Assembly: GCA_037447655.1 (NCBI GenBank)
Contig: JBBHKE010000958.1
Coordinates: forward strand, 1 to 64,000
Length of the DNA: 64,000 nucleotides
Direction of reading: 5' to 3'
Origin: Zygnema cylindricum
Taxonomy: Eukaryota > Streptophyta > Zygnematophyceae > Zygnematales > Zygnemataceae
Position numbers and translations under genes: made by a program. Positions 10,002 to 21,194 of this stretch are shown piece by piece (within the stretch, counting starts at the first letter, position 1; every line of letters begins with the position of its first letter). The notes under the pieces are model-generated. The model was given only the letters and a program-made list of their open reading frames with translations, did not search any database and was not told the DNA's origin.

Positions 10002-11795
10002 ATGGGTAGAAAGAAGAAAAATACCCCTTCTCCGATGATGCCTTCTTCTTCTACAATGATGCCTCGGCCTCCGGATCCAGATCCTCCTGATCCATCCGAA
10101 TCCGAATCATCCTCGGATCTAGAAGTAGAAACCCCATTTACTTTCACCGGAAAAACTTTTGAGGAGGTCGTCCTGGTCGTTCCGGTTTGACAAAAGAAGG
10201 AGATTGAGGGGAAAAAGGAGGAAGATGATGCGATGCAAGATCGCCTTCAAAAAATGATGGATGGTCTTTTTCGTTATGTTGATCAACGGATCTCGGATTC
10301 GAACCGTGTCACTAGACCTCCATCTTTCAGAGATCCCATTCCGACACATAGCGTCGCCGATACGGAAGGAGATGAAGTAGATGAAGAAGAGAGGAGGGAA
10401 TTAATTCGAAAAGGATAACTTCCCATTGGTGATGATTCCGATCTTGATGATTGGAGTGAAGGAGATGAGCATGTTGAATCTATGTCCAGAAAGATCGTCA
10501 TTTTCAATGGAACGAACTATCAATCATGGAAGAAATATATCAAAGGTCAATTTAAATTGAAGCGACTTTGGAAGGTGGTAAAAGGGGTGGACAAGATGCC
10601 TACTTCGGATCAGAGAGCTTATCGCGTATGGACAAAGAAAAATCTTTCCGCCGTCGGCGGTTTATTTCAATCATGTAGCACTTCCATACATGATTTATTT
10701 CTCACTCGAAGATTTGCCCATGATTGTTGGGTAGCCCTTGAAAATCATTTTGAGAAGAGCCTTCAAAATAAACGACAACACATTTATACCGACTATACAT
10801 CCTTCAAGGTGAAACCGAACGAATCTATCGATGAGGCCGCAAAAAGATTTAATATCATTATTGAGCAACTCGCAAATATGGGAAAATTTATTGAGGAGAA
10901 TGATAAGGCATCGGTCTTCACCCATGCTCTACCGGAGAAAATGATACACTTAAGGGATATTCTCTTATCGAGGGATTCGAATACCTTGGATTCAATTATT
11001 ACATTCCTCAAAACTACTGAATCAAATCTTCGTAGCTCATCGAGGGGAACTCAACCGACTGGTTCTCTCAACGCGACAACACCAGAAACGCCCGATCTAA
11101 ATTATTTTCAGGGAAGAGGAGGTAGAAGAGGAGGAAATCCGAGAGGAAGAGGTGGAATAGGAAACGAAAGGTTAAGGAGATCTCCCTCCCAGCCCGATTA
11201 TTCGAATCTGACCAACATTGCATGTTTTCAGTGCGGCAAACTTGGTCATATGGCGGCCTCTTGCCCGGACAAGGAACGCCAATGCCATTTTTGTGGGAAA
11301 TGGGGCCATATAAGCCCCCAATGTTACTCAAAGCCAGAAAATGGAAGCGTCGGCGGTAGAGGCGGCGGCGGCGGTAGAGGAGACGGCTGCGGCCGGTATA
11401 ATGGTCGCGGCGGCGGTCGTCTCGGCGGCCGTGGTGGTCGCGGGGGCCGCCATGGAAGGGGAGGAGGACATTTCGTTGGTGACGAACATTTTGAAGGGGA
11501 TGGTGAAGGACCGCAAATGTTTTCGGTCCTTAAGCTGTCGCGCGATTTGCTGGCACGTACTACAGGACACGAAAAGGATTGCATAATTGATTTGGGAGCT
11601 TCGCATCACGTATGTACGGACGCGTCCCTTTTCTATGACCTACGGCAACTCACGGTACCGAAAAAAATTACTGTCGCAAGTGGAAAGATATTTTCAATCG
11701 GTACAGTGGGTACTGTACGGATTGATTTACCTATTTTGGACTCACGCAAAGTGGAAAAACTGACGCAGGTCGAACTAACAAATGTTTTATTTTAA
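10002..11795 (+). pseudogene. copia gag, zinc knuckles and protease of E0
   Basis: The frame starts at the ATG at 10002 (MGRKKKNTPS). It has an Asp/Glu/Ser-rich N-terminus, stops at 10188 and 10416, and a long open part from 10482. The gag domain (FNGTNYQSWKKYIKG, LTRRFAHDCWVALENHF) is followed by two knuckles, CFQCGKLGHMAASC and CHFCGKWGHISPQC, then a Gly/Arg-rich stretch (about 11340-11470). The protease motif CIIDLGASHH has Leu in the usual Ser/Thr place after the catalytic Asp. A TAA at 11793 interrupts the link to integrase in the same frame. Two knuckles plus an RGG tract is unusual for copia, where one knuckle is typical. Confidence 0.9.
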
Positions 11796-11807
11796 CCCGA
11801 AGGTTCA

Positions 11808-13172
11808 GTGAACCTTCTTAGCGTACCTCAAATTCAACGAACAGGTTGCAGCGTACTTTCATACGGAGATTCAACAATTAAAATTGTACGACCGGATGGT
11901 GTACAAATCGGCGAAAGGGAGGTCACGAAATTTATGCACAGTCGGTTATTTTGGCGTCGGCCTAAATCCTCCCTAATTTTCGCCGGTATTATTTCACAAA
12001 TATCTGATTTAAAGGGCGATTTGACATTATGGCACCATTGGATGTGTCACACATGCGAGGCGAGTTTGCGACGAATGATAAAAAATTGGAGCGTAAGGGG
12101 ATTGGATTTGGCGTCGGGAGAGAAAATTAACGCGTGCGAAGGATGTAGTAAAGGGAGACAAATCCGAAAGCCACATCCGGCTAAGGATCCAATGCATCGA
12201 TCTAAGCATCCGCTTGATCTTGTGCATATTGATTTATGTGGGGACGTTAAACCGGAGACGATTGGAGGAAACAAATATATTATGGTGGTGGTGGACGACT
12301 TCTCTCGATTCACATGGGTAATATTGCTTAAACACAAATCCGAAGCATTTTTACGCTTTCAAAAGTGGCATGTTATGGCCGAAAGGCAATGTGAGAGAAA
12401 ATTAAAGTCTATAAGATCGGATAATGGAGGGGAATTTCTTGCTTTTGATCCTTATTGTAAAGAGTGGGGAATCTCTCATCAATATACCGCATCTTACTCA
12501 CCGGAATCTAATGGCATTGCCGAGAGGAAAAATCGTACGCTTCAAGAAATGGTACGATCCATGGTACACGGATCCGGGAGGAGTATTCATTTATGGGGCG
12601 ATGCAATTTTAACGGCGAATTATATTTTCAATCGGAGGATAACGTCAATTTCGGGTGACAAAACTCATTACGAATTATGGAATGGACGAAAACCAACTCT
12701 TCATCATATTCGCATTTGGGGATGTCGTGCGTCGGTTTATATTCAATCACACAAGAGAAAAGGTAAGTTTGCATCGAGGAGTTGGAGTGGTTATTTCGTT
12801 GGATATAGCGAAAAAGGAAGCCTTTATCGAATTTATGATCCGATTCAAAATATCATTGAGGAATCAAGGAATGTGGACTTTCACGAGGACTTATTATCCA
12901 CATTCTCTCGATCGGCTAAGCAACATTCGAATATTTATTTTCATGAGGAATTTGAAATTGGTGATCTTATTCACATTGAGGGTTCGGACTCGGAAGTTGA
13001 TCCGGAATCCACCTCCAATGTTAAGAGGGGAAAAGGTAAAATTATGGAGAATGTAAATTTTGGTAACATTGGTGGGGATTTGCGAAGCGAAAATTCCCAA
13101 ATGTCTTCGGACACGAGGAAATCCTCGTCTTTTAAAATGTCTTCGGACACGAGGAAATCCTCGTCTTCTTAA
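11808..13172 (+). pseudogene. copia integrase of E0
   Basis: The GAG-pre-integrase zinc-binding part reads LWHHWMCHTCEAS to CEGCSKGRQI. The core follows with LVHIDLCGDV, VVVDDFSRFTWV, IRSDNGGEF and SPESNGIAERKNRTL, so the D, D and E residues are retained. The integrase C-terminal region reads WGCRASVY, GYFVGYSEKGSLYRIYDP. A 36-bp segment (coding for MSSDTRKSSS) is repeated in tandem at about 13098-13169, just before the in-frame TAA at 13170. The reading continues in frame after the stop. Confidence 0.92.
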
Positions 13173-14913
13173 TCGAGTGAACCAAATATTATTGAGAAGG
13201 AACCAGCGAGGAAGAAGAAAGAATTTGAGCCGAAGAGGAGTATACGTGAAAATAGGGGTAAGAAACCGGCTCGTCTTTCTTTTGATGGTAAGGGGGATGT
13301 GGAGAATTCAAATTATTTTATTTCGGGGGAGAGGGAGGATGATTTCCTTTTATAGCTATCATTATGCGATAATATGTCGGGTGATCCGCAATCGTACATT
13401 GAAGCACGTAAATCATGCGATTGGGAGACGCATTGGAAACCGGCGTGGGAAAGAGAACTTCAATCTATTATCGGCAACTGAACATTTGAGAAGGTAAGTT
13501 TACCGGAGGGTAAAAAGGCTATTGATGCAAAGTGGATTTTTAAAAACAAAACAGGTGCATCGGGGGAAGTAGTAAAATATAAGGCTCGGCTAGTTTGCAA
13601 GGGCTTTCAACAAAGGGAGGGGATAGATTATACGGAGACATATGCACCGGTTGTTAAGTTTGATTCATTGAGGATGATTATTGCTATTGCCGTTGCCCGT
13701 AAAAAACACATACACCAAATAAACGTAGAGACGGCGTTCTTGAATGGTAACTTAGAGGAGGAGGTTTATATGAAGGTTCCGGTAGGAGTAGTGTCAAAAG
13801 AGGGGAAGGTATGGCGGCTACGAAAGTCCTTGTACGGACTAAAGCAAGCACCAAGGACTTGGTATTTACGGTTACACAAAGTCCTTACTGAATTTGGATT
13901 CGTACGGACAGTTTCAGATTCTGGAGTTTACGTAAAAGGTGAGGGGGAGGATCAAATTATATTTTCTGTGTATGTGGATAATTTTTTGATGATATGTGAC
14001 AAGTTGATCAGAATCGCGGAATTGAAGGAGTACCTGCGATTACATTTTGAAGTCACAGATTTGGGAGAAGTACAATATATTCTTAGAGTGGAAGTTTTGA
14101 GGTACAATAATAGGGATATTAAATTATCGCAAGCGCAATATTGTAAAGAAGTACTGACAAAATTTGCTATGCTGAAGTCTAAGCCGGTTTTGACACCACT
14201 AGATTCCAATCTACAATATCGCAAATTTGAGGAGGAGGAAAATGTCCACGTGCCCTATCGTGAAGCCGTTGGAAGTTTAATGTATTTAAATGTTGCCACG
14301 CGACCAGATATTTCAGCTGCAGTATCTGTCGTGAGCTGCTTTTATCAGGCTCTTAAGAAGATTCATTGGGAAGCCGTGAAAAGAATCTTTCGTTACCTTG
14401 CAAGTACGACTGAGATTGGATTATTATTTCAATATGGACAGGAGTCTTTGGATTGCGTGGGATATTGTGATGCGGACTGGGGCGGCGACTTTGATACAGG
14501 AAACTCAACGTCCGGTTATGCATTTGTTTTTTGCGGTGCGGCAATTTCTTTGAGCTCACGTCTTCAGCCAACTGTCGCACTGAGTTCAACCGAAGCAGAG
14601 TACATGGCCGCGTGTCATACTTCTAAGGCGTCGATTTGGATTAAGGAATTACTTGGAGAATTGAAGAATTCTATTGGCTGTATGAAAATTTATTCTGACA
14701 GTATGAGTTCGATGGCGTGGTCTAGAATCCTGTATTCCACAAAAGAACAAAACATATCAGGATCCAGTGGCACTTCGTACGAGATTTGGTCGTTGCGAAG
14801 AAGGTTGAATTTTTGTACGTTACGACGTTCGAGGAAGCCGCGGATATGCTGACGAAAGCCGCGACTCATAAAGTATTTATGACAGGAAGACCTAAATTAG
14901 GCTTGGTGTAATG
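13173..14913 (+). pseudogene. copia reverse transcriptase and RNase H of E0
   Basis: Same frame as integrase, with stops near 13353 and 13479. RT motifs: AKWIFKNKTG, YKARLVCKGFQQ, VETAFLNGNLEEEVYM, YGLKQAPRTWY and the catalytic box VYVDNFLMI. The second active-site Asp is Asn, consistent with a single G-to-A change of GAT to AAT, so this copy should be inactive. RNase H motifs: GSLMYLNVATRPDIS, GYCDADWGGD and LSSTEAEYMAACH. A frameshift near 14727 moves the end into another frame, which reads HKRTKHIRIQWHF, then EAADMLTKA, and stops at 14911. Confidence 0.92.
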
Positions 14914-14922
14914 ATTACTATT

Positions 14923-14935
14923 TTGAGAGGGGGAT
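14923..14935 (+). other. polypurine tract of E0
   Basis: GAGAGGGGGA immediately precedes the TGTTAGAG start of the 3' LTR. Confidence 0.8.
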
Positions 14936-15138
14936 TGTTAGAGTCAAAATGATAATCGGTCGTCGCGGCCTGTCGCGCGAGCAAATAGTTTCAGTTTGTC
15001 TTTTGTTGTCAAGCGTGCGGTCTTGTTCTTGTCTTATTATGTCTCGCAGTATGTTTAGAAGATTCCCGATCTCGCATAGATTCCGTTTCGCAACGACCAG
15101 GTACATATATTGTTAGGTATGTAAGGTTTGTCGTTATA
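14936..15138 (+). repeat. truncated 3' LTR of E0
   Basis: It matches 9441-9643 at roughly nine bases in ten, then stops exactly at the TG that opens an L-family LTR. The missing remainder (about 300 bp) was not found elsewhere in the window, so a deletion accompanied or followed the L insertion. Confidence 0.88.
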
Positions 15139-15790
15139 TGAAACTCTGAGACCTCCATATGTCCTCAAAGTGGACAGCTTCCAAGAAGCCTCTAGTTTAA
15201 CCTTGACCCCTTTGTGTTTCAGCAAGAACAATTGCCACCCTGGCAGACAAAAACTCTAACCAACTACACCCTTGTGAAGGCAAGACTCCCCTGAGTCGAT
15301 AGCAAAAAGAATCTCTGAATTTGCTCCCTTGAGCAGTGAGTTATGGAGGGTCAAAGTTGACCTTTTGTACAGAAGCTCTCTGGGAGAGAGGGTCCTATCT
15401 CCTAATTTTTCTAAGTCCTATCTCTCTCACAGACTCTATCTACTGATGTACGGAGCCTATCAGATTACTCCACCGTACACAAAAGTACACCTACTAATGT
15501 ACTTTATGTACGAACACTGTACAACATGGCCTAAATGTCGACACGTGGTATCTTCGGATTCGCTCCCTTAATCCTCGGAGATGCCGCAATCCAATGTCAT
15601 TCCGCCACGTGTCATTCGATGTGGCGATGATCAAAAACAGCCAAAATTCTCTTCTGGGATCTCCTCGTTTAATTTCAGCAGTCCGATTAAATTTACATTT
15701 AATCGAAGCCGTAATAAATACATGTGCGGTATTCGTTTCGGTAAAGAAATAAATGCGCGCAATCCGTTTCTTATACGTACCGTAATCTGT
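15139..15790 (-). repeat. L-family LTR copy L1, truncated
   Basis: In plus orientation it starts TGAAACTCTGAGACCTCC and follows L2-L4 closely for about 650 bp, including the GTAC cluster and two CACGTG boxes (15542-15547, 15606-15611). It then loses similarity. It lacks the part that opens the LTR in sense (minus) orientation, and no polypurine tract or coding region is joined to it. Confidence 0.85.
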
Positions 15791-16902
15791 CTACTTCAGG
15801 TGTCATTCACTAGGTCTACTTGCCTATTTAAACTAGCTAACTGCTAGTCAACTTAGTACTATACAGCTGTGCACGTGGACCTTCGCGGCCAATCGAAGAT
15901 CTATCCAAACTTCCTTCTAGAACTGTACAGTTCAATCTACACAATTGCGGCGTTGCTATGCTGCGCTGCTACGCGGCTGTGCTACTAGTTGCTACGCCGC
16001 TAAGTTGCTATGCTGCTATGCTGCGCTGCTCTGGCATCGCAGCTGCGCTGCTCTGAAATCGCAACCATAGCAGCCTAGCCTTAGCTACTAAGTACCCAAT
16101 TCTGTAACCCTGTTACAATATCCCGCCTGACATAGCCTACAAGGGACATGTCACACAAGTGACACTCCCGCCCGACATAGCCTACAAAGGACCAAGTCAC
16201 ACAGGTGACACGGTCATAGGAGATGGTGAGGAGGGAGCATGCAAGGATGAAAGAGAAGGAGAGGAGCAAAGGAGTTGTCACAAAATGGAACATCCCAAGT
16301 TCAATCCACAAATATCAAACAGATTCCAGGAGTTATTTTTCTCAAGAATTAAAAATGCTCAAAACTCACCTATCATCTCCTATGGGGCTAGGACGCCCAT
16401 CAAACCATTAACCACCCACATCCTTCACATATTCCCAGCAACTCAGTCAGCAACCACACTCACCGTGTTGGTTTAGAATGATATGGCACCATGGAGGAGC
16501 GAGGTGGCCAAGCAGTCGAAGATCAAGACCAACAGTAGCGAGTCACACCGAGACGTGGTCTCCAGCAGCTTTCTGTTTGCAAGACAAAGCAAAAAAGAAG
16601 AAACAGAATAAGCAGACAAGGTCAGATATCAAACTAACATTTGCAGACCTTGTAAAACTCTTATGAAGGGGAAAAGACGCCTCGGTCATGCCAATGAGGA
16701 GCGTCACATCCCAGCACGCAAGGAGCATACCCAAGGAGCATACTACATATCCAAAATCAGCAACAAACGAGGGCAAAGGCATCGTAGAACTCAACAGAAG
16801 CAAAATTTCGCTCTTGACAAACATACGCGCAGAGGCTTACCAATGGAGATGTGTAGATCGCAGCCAACAAGTTACAGATGGAGAAGGCTCCAATCAGTTT
16901 GG
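15791..16902. other. anonymous segment X, left part
   Basis: No retroelement motif or convincing protein is visible. It includes a degenerate GCTGCTATGCTGCGCTGCT run (about 15950-16075) and a 45-bp tandem duplication. It continues into 23385 once E3 is removed, as the TTTGG target duplication shows. The minus strand shows splice-like words (CAACACG followed by GTGAGTG; a pyrimidine run ending CAAACAG), so it may be intron-bearing host sequence. That remains a weak inference. Confidence 0.4.
16121..16210. repeat. 45-bp tandem duplication
   Basis: TCCCGCC(T/C)GACATAGCCTACAA begins units at 16121 and 16166. Each ends GTCACACA(A/G)GTGACAC. Confidence 0.85.
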
Positions 16903-17953
16903 TGAAACTTTGAGACCTCCATAAGTCCTCAGAGTGGACAGCTTCCAAGAAGCCTCTAGGATAACCCTGACCCCTTTGTGTTTCAGCAAAATCAAATGTG
17001 ACCCTGGCAGACAATAACTCTGACCAACTTCAACATTTTGAAGGCGAGACACCCCTGAGTCGATAGAAAAAAGAATCTCTGAATTTGCTCCCCTGAGCAG
17101 TAAGTTATGGAGGGTCAAAGTTGACCTTTTGTACCGAAGCTCTCTGGGAGAGAGGGTCCTATCTCCTAATTTTTCTAAGTCCTATCTCTCTCACAAACTC
17201 TATCTACTGATGTACGGAGCCAATCTAATTATAGTTCCGTACATAAAAGTACAGCTGTCGGTGTACTTTCTGTACGGACATTGTACGACATGGCCTAAAT
17301 GTCGACACGTGGTATGTCCGGATTCGCTCCCTTAATCCTCGGAGATGCCGCGATCCAATGTCATTCCGCCACGTGTCATCTGATGTGACGATCACCACAA
17401 ACCGCCGAAATCCTCTTCCGCGATCTCGGCGTTAATTTTGGCCGTCCGATTAAATTCCCATTTAATCGTAGCCGTAATAAATACATACGCGATATTCGTT
17501 TCATTAAAGAAATAAATGCGCGGTATTGGTTTCTTATCCGTACCATAATCCGTACTTTTACATTACTGGATCTATGTATCTCGTAAACAGTTACAGTTAA
17601 ATGAATTATCCTACCTGATAATGTTTAATTAATTATCAAACCATATAGTACGTAACACTAGTTCTAGACTTAACGGCTAAGGCTACCAACTACCGGCTGT
17701 CTGCCGGCCGGTAGGTACCAGGATCAAATCCTGTGGCTAGCACATACCTTTTAGTAAATAAACCCCTAACTAATATATATTTCCCGTAATCCTCTAGATA
17801 GCCTAGGTAGCCATGGATCTAGCTCCCTCTCCAATTTTTCAATGACTGCAACAAGTTTGAGAGTTGGAGAGAGAAGTTAGAGGTAGACTGCCTCGACTTC
17901 TATATTTATTTTCAGACCTAGAAAATACTTAAAATGGACCATTAATTTCTACA
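16903..17953 (-). repeat. L2, 3' LTR of E3
   Basis: 1051 bp. In sense (minus) it starts TGTAGAAATTAATGG and ends CTCAAAGTTTCA. It holds six GTAC words within 17212-17286, CACGTG at 17306-17311 and 17370-17375, and a tRNA-like segment at about 17668-17740. Compared with L3 it lacks a short internal duplication near 23070-23100. Confidence 0.93.
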
Positions 17954-17966
17954 CTCCCCTTATTTT
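17954..17966 (-). other. polypurine tract of E3
   Basis: The minus strand reads AAAATAAGGGGAG and then TGTAGAAATT, the LTR start. It overlaps the pol stop codon by two bases. Confidence 0.85.
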
Positions 17967-18806
17967 CTACTGAATCTTTAATTTCAGACCACACTTCTCC
18001 CTGCAGAAAATTAGCTTAGGGGAAGGCACAGGTTTGGTCATCATATCTGCCACCATCTCACTATCTGGTCGGTACTCTAAAGTGATTATTTTGTTTTCTA
18101 CTTTCTCTCTAACAAAGCTGAGTCAAATGTCCATGTGTTTGGCTTTAAAATGATGTTTAGGATTGGCAGAAATAGCGATTGCTGCATGATTATCACAAAA
18201 AAAATTCTACACACCACTCTTAAGGTGATGAAACTCACCAAGCAAAGACTGGACCCATATCAATTCTTTTACAGCAGAGCAAGAGGCCATATACTCAGCC
18301 TCCATGGTTAATTGAGCAATAACTTTTTGATGTTTGCTACTCCAACAGCAAGCCCCATCACCCACATATAATAAATATCCAGAAGTGCATCTCCTCATCG
18401 GAGCATCACCATAACTGGCATCACTCCAAGTAGTGATGTCAATATTCTCCCCACCCAAATGCAACCATAGATCCCTAGTTCCTATCAAATATCTAAGGAC
18501 TCTTTTAGCTGCCTCCCAATCGCTCTTAGTGGGAGCATTTAGACTTCTACTCAGCACTCCTACAGCTGTAGCTAAATCTGGCGGGGTACAATTCATAAAA
18601 TAGATTAGACTTCCCACTACTTGCCTGTAAGGAATTGTTTGCATGAACTTTTGTTCATCAAGAGATAATTCCTCGTCTAAGACTATGACTCCTTTTTCTT
18701 CACTTCCCTCACTTCTCTTCTTCAACTCCATTGGAGTTGTACAACTATTAGTTTTATCCATTTGAAATTTTTCAAGCATGTTCCCTATTGCTTCCTTTTG
18801 AGTCAA
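17967..18806 (-). pseudogene. copia RNase H of E3
   Basis: Motifs are LTQKEAIGNMLEKFQMD, GSLIYFMNCTPPDLA, TWSDASYGD, TMEAEYMASCSAVKELIW and, beyond an in-frame TAG at about 18207 (Trp expected), CDNHAAIAI, KHMDIRLSFVREKV and EMVADMMTKPVPSPK, ending at 17967. The Asp, Glu and Asp positions of RNase H are recognisable. It is shifted in frame from the RT block. Confidence 0.9.
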
Positions 18807-20238
18807 TCTTATAATTTTTCTTTTGGTCTCTTTCTACTTGAATTCCCAAAAGATATTTTGCTTCCCCCATATCATTCATTTCAAATCTCCCCTTAAGATC
18901 GGTTTTCAGTTTATTAATTTTTTCCATAGATTTACTTAAAACAATCAAATCATCAACATAAATTGCAATAAATATAAAACCTTCCTCATCTTCAAAAACA
19001 TAGATTGAGTGATCTGAGCTGATCCGGATATATCCTAGACCGGTAAGAAACTCATCAAGCTTCTTATTCCACTGTCGATGCGCCTGTTTTAAACCATAAA
19101 GAGATTTAATCAGCCGGCATACCTTACTCTCCTCTCCTTCCTCCACAAACCCTTCGGGTTCTCGCATGAAGATCTCCTCTTCCAATTCTCAATGCAAAAA
19201 GGTTGTCTTGATGTCCATCTGGTGCACTTACATGTCTTCCGCTGCTGCCAGGCTGAGAAGTATGCGGACGGGGGGAAATCTGACCACCGGGGCAAAGGTT
19301 TCCTCGTAGTCAATTCCCTCTTTTTGTGTATATCCCTTTGCCACTAATCTGGCCTTGTAGCGCTCGATTGTGTTATCTAGGTTTAGTTTTAATTTGAAAA
19401 CCCACTTACAACCGATTGGTTTTTGGTTAGGTGGACAATCCACCAGCTCCCAAGTATCGGCTGCCATAATTGAGGCCATCTCCTCATTAATGGCTGTCTT
19501 CCACCGGTTTCTTTCTGGACAAGTCATCGCCTCTCGATAAGTTTGAGGTTCATCTTGATGAGATAGTTTTGTTACCTTGTTATTAACCTGTTTTTCTTGC
19601 AATCTTTTGCTACTTCTCCTCCCCCCTTCAAAATCTGAGGCCAGAATATATAGTTCTCGTGGATTCTTTCGAACAATCTCGGTTTCTCCCCTATCCCTTG
19701 ATTCTGAATCAATTTCCACCACGTCTTCCGCTTCAGGTAGAGTTGTTACTGGAGTTTCCACAGCCGAGTCCTTTTCGGTCTGATTTGTACCTGCAAGAAT
19801 GTCATCTTCTCTAAAACATGGATAGTTAGGAAGCTCAAAGTCATCGGAATTTTCTGACTCAAATCTGATTTTTACTAACTTTGTATATTTGAAGGGATCC
19901 ACAGACTTTAGTTCATCCATAACTACTAGATGCTTTACTAAGATAATATCTTCCCTTTTTAAATCATAAACTCTATATCCTTTAACATCCTCATCATATC
20001 CTAATAAGTATCCCGGTTTTCCTTTAGGATCTAGTTTCCAATTAGACTGATCTGTATCTAGACTGAATACTTGACTGCCGAAAACCTTTAAGTGAGATAT
20101 GTCTAGTTTCCGGCCTGTCCATCTCTCATAAGGTGTTTGATCTTTTATAGCTGAAGTAAGAACTCTATTTTTGAGGTAATTAGCACAGTTCATTGCTTCT
20201 GCCCAAAACCTTTTTCCTATCTTCTTATCCGACAACAT
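18772..20238 (-). pseudogene. copia integrase C-terminus and reverse transcriptase of E3
   Basis: Starting from the integrase tail ([53 protein letters not shown]), the frame passes an acidic linker into [48 protein letters not shown], two stops near 19227 and 19186, EEEIFMREPEGF, SLYGLKQAHRQWN and the intact catalytic box IAIYVDDLIVL, then YLLGIQVERD. Frame is lost near 18800. Apart from the stops the catalytic residues are intact. Confidence 0.93.
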
Positions 20239-21192
20239 ACTTCTAGCACTATCACTTAGTGTTCTATTTAACCTTTCAGCTACCCCATTCTGTTACGGGT
20301 TTTCTAGAACTATCTTTTGGTGTTGGACCCCATCTTCCCTCAGAAAATCCTCAAACTGATTAGAAGTATACTCTCCACCATTGTCACTCCTTATTCTCTT
20401 GATTGAAGTTTCATGGAGTTTTTCGCTCCATGCTTTATATTGTCTAAAACAATCATGAGCTTCGGACTTGTTTTTCAAAAAATACACTCGGGAATACCGA
20501 GACCAATCATCAGTGATAGTCATCATAAATCTCTTCCCCCCCGGTGAGGGCACTTTAGCCGTTCCCCAAATATCTGTGTGTACTAGATCTAGAATTTTTT
20601 CTCCCTTATAGGTGGCTGTTTTAGGAAAGGGTAATCTGTGTGTTTTACCTTGAGCACATCCACTACAATCACTTATATTATCACTCTCACTAAACTTAAT
20701 CCCTTCCAACACTCCCATCTTTTTCATCTCTCTTAACTTGTCTAGATACACATGCCCAAGCCTCTTATGCCACATCATAATATCATGAACACCGGCATAA
20801 TAAAGTTTCTTCTTTTCATTACTTAAAACTAGCCTAAACATCCCATGGCTACCTTTCTTAGCAATGAAATAGACATCCTCCTCAAAACTAGCAGTAAAGA
20901 CTCCTTCCCTAGTGCTAGTAAAAAAACCCTTATCATCTAATACGGATGTAGAGATAAGGTTTTTGTTCAGCTCCGGAATAAACAATACATCGGAGAATGT
21001 TACTATGGATGTCTTTCCTTCTACTAACACTTTCAAATCTACCGATCCTACAAGAGTAGTGGTGATTATCCTTCCATCCCCGTACTCTATCTCTACAGTG
21101 GGAGTATTTCTTATCTTAGTGAACAGGTGCCTATCCTTACACATGTGCATGGAGGCACCTGAATCAACAATCCAGCCAGCTTCACCTTTCAA
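20239..21192 (-). pseudogene. copia protease and integrase core of E3
   Basis: The protease motif is GWIVDSGASMHMC. Pre-integrase reads MMWHKRLGHVYLDKL to CSGCAQGKTHRLPFP. The integrase core has LVHTDIWGTAK, TITDDWSRYSRVYFL and IRSDNGGEYTSNQF. The frame meets a TAA at about 20290, exactly where the conserved PQQNGVAER box should have its first Gln (NP-stop-QNGV), consistent with a C-to-T change of CAA. Confidence 0.93.
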
Positions 21193-21194
21193 TC

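Larger units (their letters stand above)
9441..15138 (+). mobile_element. Ty1/copia retrotransposon E0, 3' LTR truncated
   Basis: The order is 5' LTR, tRNA-Met primer site, gag, knuckles, protease, integrase, RT, RNase H, polypurine tract and a partial 3' LTR. Almost all of gag-pol (10002 to about 14727) reads in a single frame interrupted by six stop codons, and one frameshift lies near the end. The 3' LTR stops after about 203 bp, where an L-family LTR begins at 15139. The rest of the 3' LTR was not found further right. The LTR parts that overlap differ at roughly one base in ten, so the insertion is old. Confidence 0.93.

Noticed and set aside
17661-17745. A functional tRNA gene in the L LTR
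   Set aside because: The T-arm loop and acceptor pairing do not form a proper cloverleaf by eye, and the copies differ at key positions. Kept only as a tRNA-like relic in the findings.
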